64,000 nt of DNA, from the NCBI GenBank assembly GCA_964351625.1, contig CAYGOV010000007.1:118763-182762 (forward strand). The letters are read 5' to 3'. The position numbers and the translations under genes were made by a program. The stretch comes from Marinoscillum sp964351625. Its GTDB lineage: Bacteria > Bacteroidota > Bacteroidia > Cytophagales > Cyclobacteriaceae. Below are positions 61,126-64,000 of the stretch, piece after piece (position 1 is the stretch's first letter; each line of letters opens with the position of its first letter). Below the pieces are notes generated by a model. The model was not told where the DNA came from. It ran no database searches and was given only the letters and a program-made list of their open reading frames with translations.

Positions 61126-64000
61126 ATGAAAAAATATGTTCTCCTATTTATTCTTATTTCGGGCAGTCTAATTAGCCTGAATGCTCAGCATTTTCTACCT
61201 CATGACCTATTCGATCCAAATAGAGTGGTTAAATACCCATTTGGAGCTATCTCTCTAGATGTGGACACTGATGGAGATTTTGATGTGATCGTGTCAGAAA
61301 CTACTGTCATTAGTCCAAGACTACTACTTTTTAGAAATGATGGAACTGGGAATTTACATGAAATTGATACTATTTCTTTCCTGGCAAATGACCCAGGAGA
61401 TATAGACTATGGAGATATCAATGGTGATGGCAATATTGATGTTTTAGTCAACATGGCGAATGAAGGTTTCTTTTTATGGTATTCAAATGATGGAACTGGG
61501 AATTTCACAGAACATAAAATAGCTGAACAGTTTGATGTTGCATATTGGAGTATCTCCAAACTTGGTGATGTTGATAATGATGGAGATCTAGATATCATGG
61601 GGCCAGGCATGTGGCTGGTTAATAGCAACGCTTTAGGCACATTTGATGAAATTATCGTGATTGATGAAATCTATGATTTGATTGGCAATCCTGGCAATGG
61701 TGGGATCGGCACCAACGTTCGCGGAATTACAGAAATGCTCCTGGAAGATCTAAACGGAGACACCTATTTGGATGTATTATACGCTCAGGCTAACTATTTG
61801 CAACGCTACATTGGTTCTGAGTCTGGTTTCATGGCACCAGATACAATAGGCTATGTTTGGCAAGCAATAAGTGGTAATGTTTACTTCGCATCGGGAGATT
61901 TAAACAATGATACCTATAAAGATATATTGATTAGTCAAACTGGTGGTTGCGTCGGTGATTTAAGATGGTTAAGAAATAATGCCAATACATCTTACACTGA
62001 ACTAACAATCTCTAATAGTGGATCCAGTGCTGTTTCTGTTGGTGATTTCAACGGAGACGACTATATCGATGTGGCAGTCATTCAATGCAGTGAATCCTTA
62101 GGTTTCGCCCAAAATAGGGTGTCGGTATTCGAAAATAGCCAAAACGAAACTTTCACAAGAAAAAATACCATGGGATTAGCTGACCTAGATGGCAGAGGTG
62201 GCGCCAATACGATTCAAGCAAACGATTATAACAATGATGGATTGGATGATTTGATTTTGACTTCAAATCAAATGAAGCTCGTGTATTACGAAAATCTGGA
62301 TAATTGGAATTTTAGTAAGCCAATATACCTCACCAATACAGCCTATCAAACTGTTGGGATGCATCATGTAGATGTAGATGGCGATGGGATCAATGATATT
62401 TTAATGGCTAGTCAACAGGATCAGAATATATCATGGATGAAAGGAAGTGGCCAAGGTGCCTTTGGAGAGCAAATTATTTTTACCGATACTATCCCAAATA
62501 TTTATGATATAGGATTTGGCGATATTGATGGAGACGATCTACCAGATTTGATTTACATTAATCCATTTGACCTAGGATGGTTTAAAAACATGAATGACGG
62601 AGCTTTCGAGATTCAAAATTTGATCCTTTCTGATCGAAATGGAACACTTTCAATAGTTAGTCCCGGGAGTTCAAGCAATATTTTTGATCTTGTAGATTTG
62701 AATAGCGATGGATATCTTGATATACTACTAGGAAAATATTATGATGATCAAATCCTTTGGTTGCAAAACAATGGTACAGCAAACTTTTCTAGTAAAAATA
62801 TCAGCACCTCAGTTGAAGGAGTATCAAGCGTTGGACATGCTGATGTAGATGGAGATAGTGATTTGGATATAATCGCCACAGCTGACGGAACTGATGAAGT
62901 GATAGTTTTCAAGAATAATGCTGGCGTATTTACCGAAAGCAGTAGACTTTCATCACCTGTTTATCCCCGACTAAAATCTGTAATCGCAGTGGATCTGGAT
63001 GGCGATAATGATCTGGATTTACTCACTGGGAAACCATCTTGGTTTGAAAATACAGATGGAAATGGCACCTATGGCTCAGTAATTTCAATTGCAACTTTAA
63101 ATGATCAGGAAATAGGAGAAGAAGGGGAGATCACAAGGGCTGGCGATTTGGATAATGATGGTGATCAGGATTTTGCAATAACACATTCCAACGGCCTTAA
63201 AGTTTTCATCAATGATGGGTCTGAGATTTTCGATTTTTTTGAAATAAAACCTGAGAGTGACGATAATCCCATAAATACACTTGAAATAATAGATGTCAAC
63301 CAAGACGGAATAGGCGACATCCTTTCTGCAGATATATATATGCCCAGATGGTATCAAATATGTTTTACCACCACAAGCAATCTTCATGAAACTATATGTG
63401 GTGATAGTTACACCATCAATGGTCAGACATTTATTGAGAGTGGTGAATACACCCAAATACTGACCAATATGGCAGGTTGTGACAGTACCCTTACGCTTAA
63501 TCTCATATTAAATCCTACTTATGCTTTAAACCGAAACCGTGCGATCTGCCAAGGAGAAACCTTTCTTTTTGGAACCCAAAATTTAACGGTACAAGGATCG
63601 TATACTGAGACTTTTCAATCGACGAATCTTTGCGATTCAGTAGTAACACTTAGTCTGAAAGTCAATCCATCATACACTGAATCTACTGAAACCACTATCT
63701 GTGAGGGGGAAACCTATCAATTTGGAGATCAGTTATTAGCAACGGCTGGAGAATATGTCGAGACCTTCCAGCTAATAACCGGCTGTGATAGTACAGTTAC
63801 AATTAATTTGACAGTTAATCCAGCTTTCAATGAATCAGCTTTTATGTCTATCTGTGAAGGCGATACCTATGTTTTTGGAACACAGACTCTTTCTGCTTCT
63901 GGGATATATTCTGAAGCGTTTGAGTCAATAAACATGTGCGACAGTCTCGTCTCTCTTGATTTGACAGTCAATCCAATTTTTAACGAATCAGTTTCAATTA
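61126..64000 (+). CDS. Giant secreted FG-GAP/VCBS protein with Cys-Asp-Ser repeats, 3' end outside window
   Basis: The reading frame from ATG 61126 is open to the window edge (958 codons) and has no stop. Residues 1-21 are a signal peptide (KKYVLLFILISGSLISLNAQ). Residues ~40-740 contain many FG-GAP/VCBS-type repeats with calcium-binding Asp-rich loops: DVDTDGDFDV, DINGDGNIDV, DVDNDGDLDI, DLNGDTYLDV, DFNGDDYIDV, DVDGDGINDI, DIDGDDLPDL, DLNSDGYLDI, DVDGDSDLDI, DLDGDNDLDL, DLDNDGDQDF and DVNQDGIGDI. From ~757 a second repeat class starts (ICEGETYQFG, then CDSTVTINLTVNP). The layout suits a cell-surface or released protein of the type IX secretion pathway; the sorting domain should be beyond the window. 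Confidence 0.9.
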   Translation, partial: MKKYVLLFILISGSLISLNAQHFLPHDLFDPNRVVKYPFGAISLDVDTDGDFDVIVSETTVISPRLLLFRNDGTGNLHEIDTISFLANDPGDIDYGDINGDGNIDVLVNMANEGFFLWYSNDGTGNFTEHKIAEQFDVAYWSISKLGDVDNDGDLDIMGPGMWLVNSNALGTFDEIIVIDEIYDLIGNPGNGGIGTNVRGITEMLLEDLNGDTYLDVLYAQANYLQRYIGSESGFMAPDTIGYVWQAISGNVYFASGDLNNDTYKDILISQTGGCVGDLRWLRNNANTSYTELTISNSGSSAVSVGDFNGDDYIDVAVIQCSESLGFAQNRVSVFENSQNETFTRKNTMGLADLDGRGGANTIQANDYNNDGLDDLILTSNQMKLVYYENLDNWNFSKPIYLTNTAYQTVGMHHVDVDGDGINDILMASQQDQNISWMKGSGQGAFGEQIIFTDTIPNIYDIGFGDIDGDDLPDLIYINPFDLGWFKNMNDGAFEIQNLILSDRNGTLSIVSPGSSSNIFDLVDLNSDGYLDILLGKYYDDQILWLQNNGTANFSSKNISTSVEGVSSVGHADVDGDSDLDIIATADGTDEVIVFKNNAGVFTESSRLSSPVYPRLKSVIAVDLDGDNDLDLLTGKPSWFENTDGNGTYGSVISIATLNDQEIGEEGEITRAGDLDNDGDQDFAITHSNGLKVFINDGSEIFDFFEIKPESDDNPINTLEIIDVNQDGIGDILSADIYMPRWYQICFTTTSNLHETICGDSYTINGQTFIESGEYTQILTNMAGCDSTLTLNLILNPTYALNRNRAICQGETFLFGTQNLTVQGSYTETFQSTNLCDSVVTLSLKVNPSYTESTETTICEGETYQFGDQLLATAGEYVETFQLITGCDSTVTINLTVNPAFNESAFMSICEGDTYVFGTQTLSASGIYSEAFESINMCDSLVSLDLTVNPIFNESVSI
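63394..64000 (+). repeat. Tandem ~51-residue Cys-Asp-Ser repeats in the giant secreted protein
   Basis: Four consecutive units of 150-153 bp begin at 63394, 63544, 63697 and 63850 (the last cut by the window edge). Each starts with IC-x-G-(E/D)-(T/S)-Y and contains CDS-x-V/L-x-(L/I)-x-L followed by VNP (ILNP in the first). The two Cys per unit are spaced 28-29 residues apart, so they could form an intra-unit disulfide. The units are clearly diverged at the DNA level. Confidence 0.88.

Noticed and set aside
1..64000. CRISPR arrays, tRNA/rRNA genes, insertion sequences or prophage genes
   Set aside because: No short regularly spaced repeats, no cloverleaf-like sequences in the gaps, no transposase, integrase or phage structural motifs were seen.

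Overview
The window is a gene-dense chromosomal segment of about 40% GC, most likely from a marine or environmental member of the Bacteroidota, probably order Cytophagales. Evidence for this: a PorQ-type component of the type IX secretion system, OmpA/PD40 proteins, a very long FG-GAP protein with Cys-Asp-Ser repeats, TAnnTTTG-type -7 promoter elements close to start codons, a fused ABC-2 permease/M1 peptidase and a methylmalonyl-CoA mutase cluster. I see no phage, insertion sequence, CRISPR, rRNA or tRNA. Most of the window looks like core chromosome.

Layout. 1-5 kb: the end of a subtilase, an M16 peptidase, an O-methyltransferase coupled to a LysM lytic transglycosylase, and a lone receiver protein. 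5-7 kb: dnaX on the minus strand, interrupted by a -1 frameshift at a run of ten A, which looks like a gamma/tau programmed frameshift. 7-9.5 kb: ECF sigma factor, membrane anti-sigma-like protein and secreted beta-barrel protein, closed by a strong terminator. 10-11.7 kb: an SPFH/band-7 operon ending in a 50-residue ribbon-helix-helix gene. 11.7-14.9 kb: ferredoxin-type reductase, purB and a YdeI-like protein. 15.1-17.1 kb: a tightly coupled TM2/DUF2752/DUF4870/M48 membrane operon. 17-18.6 kb: pyrR-pyrB. 18.6-22.7 kb: a secreted unknown protein, a GT9 glycosyltransferase, a SixA-like phosphatase and a sterol-desaturase-like protein.

22.7-27.5 kb is a lon-porQ-hslU operon on the minus strand, divergent from an OmpA/PD40 lipid-envelope protein. 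29.7-33.7 kb is a GH3-dxr-rseP operon on the minus strand. Then come an HtrA protease and dnaA, which has one DnaA box and a hairpin in its leader. 37-46.6 kb is organised around cobalamin: a fused MutA/MutB mutase, its G-protein chaperone MeaB and a BtuF/BtuC/BtuD-like uptake system, with a CHASE2 protein and a FecR-like/TPR protein between mutase and MeaB. 46.7-51.2 kb is a putative anion-uptake module: SLC13 transporter, CNB-domain histidine kinase, receiver protein and porin. 51.3-53.1 kb: DUF547, ttcA and a small membrane protein. 53.4-59.3 kb: a carboxypeptidase-regulatory-domain protein, an ABC ATPase and the 1204-residue permease/M1 fusion. 59.5-61.0 kb: alpha/beta hydrolase divergent from a LuxR-type regulator. 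The last 2.9 kb is the open 5' part of a giant secreted FG-GAP/repeat protein, probably exported by the type IX system.

The best leads for something unusual are the dnaX frameshift, the permease/M1 fusion, the SPFH/RHH operon with a matching palindrome, the TM2-to-M48 membrane operon, the output-less CHASE2/FecR pair inside the B12 cluster, and the CNB-kinase-regulated anion module. No single locus is clearly a new defence or mobile system.
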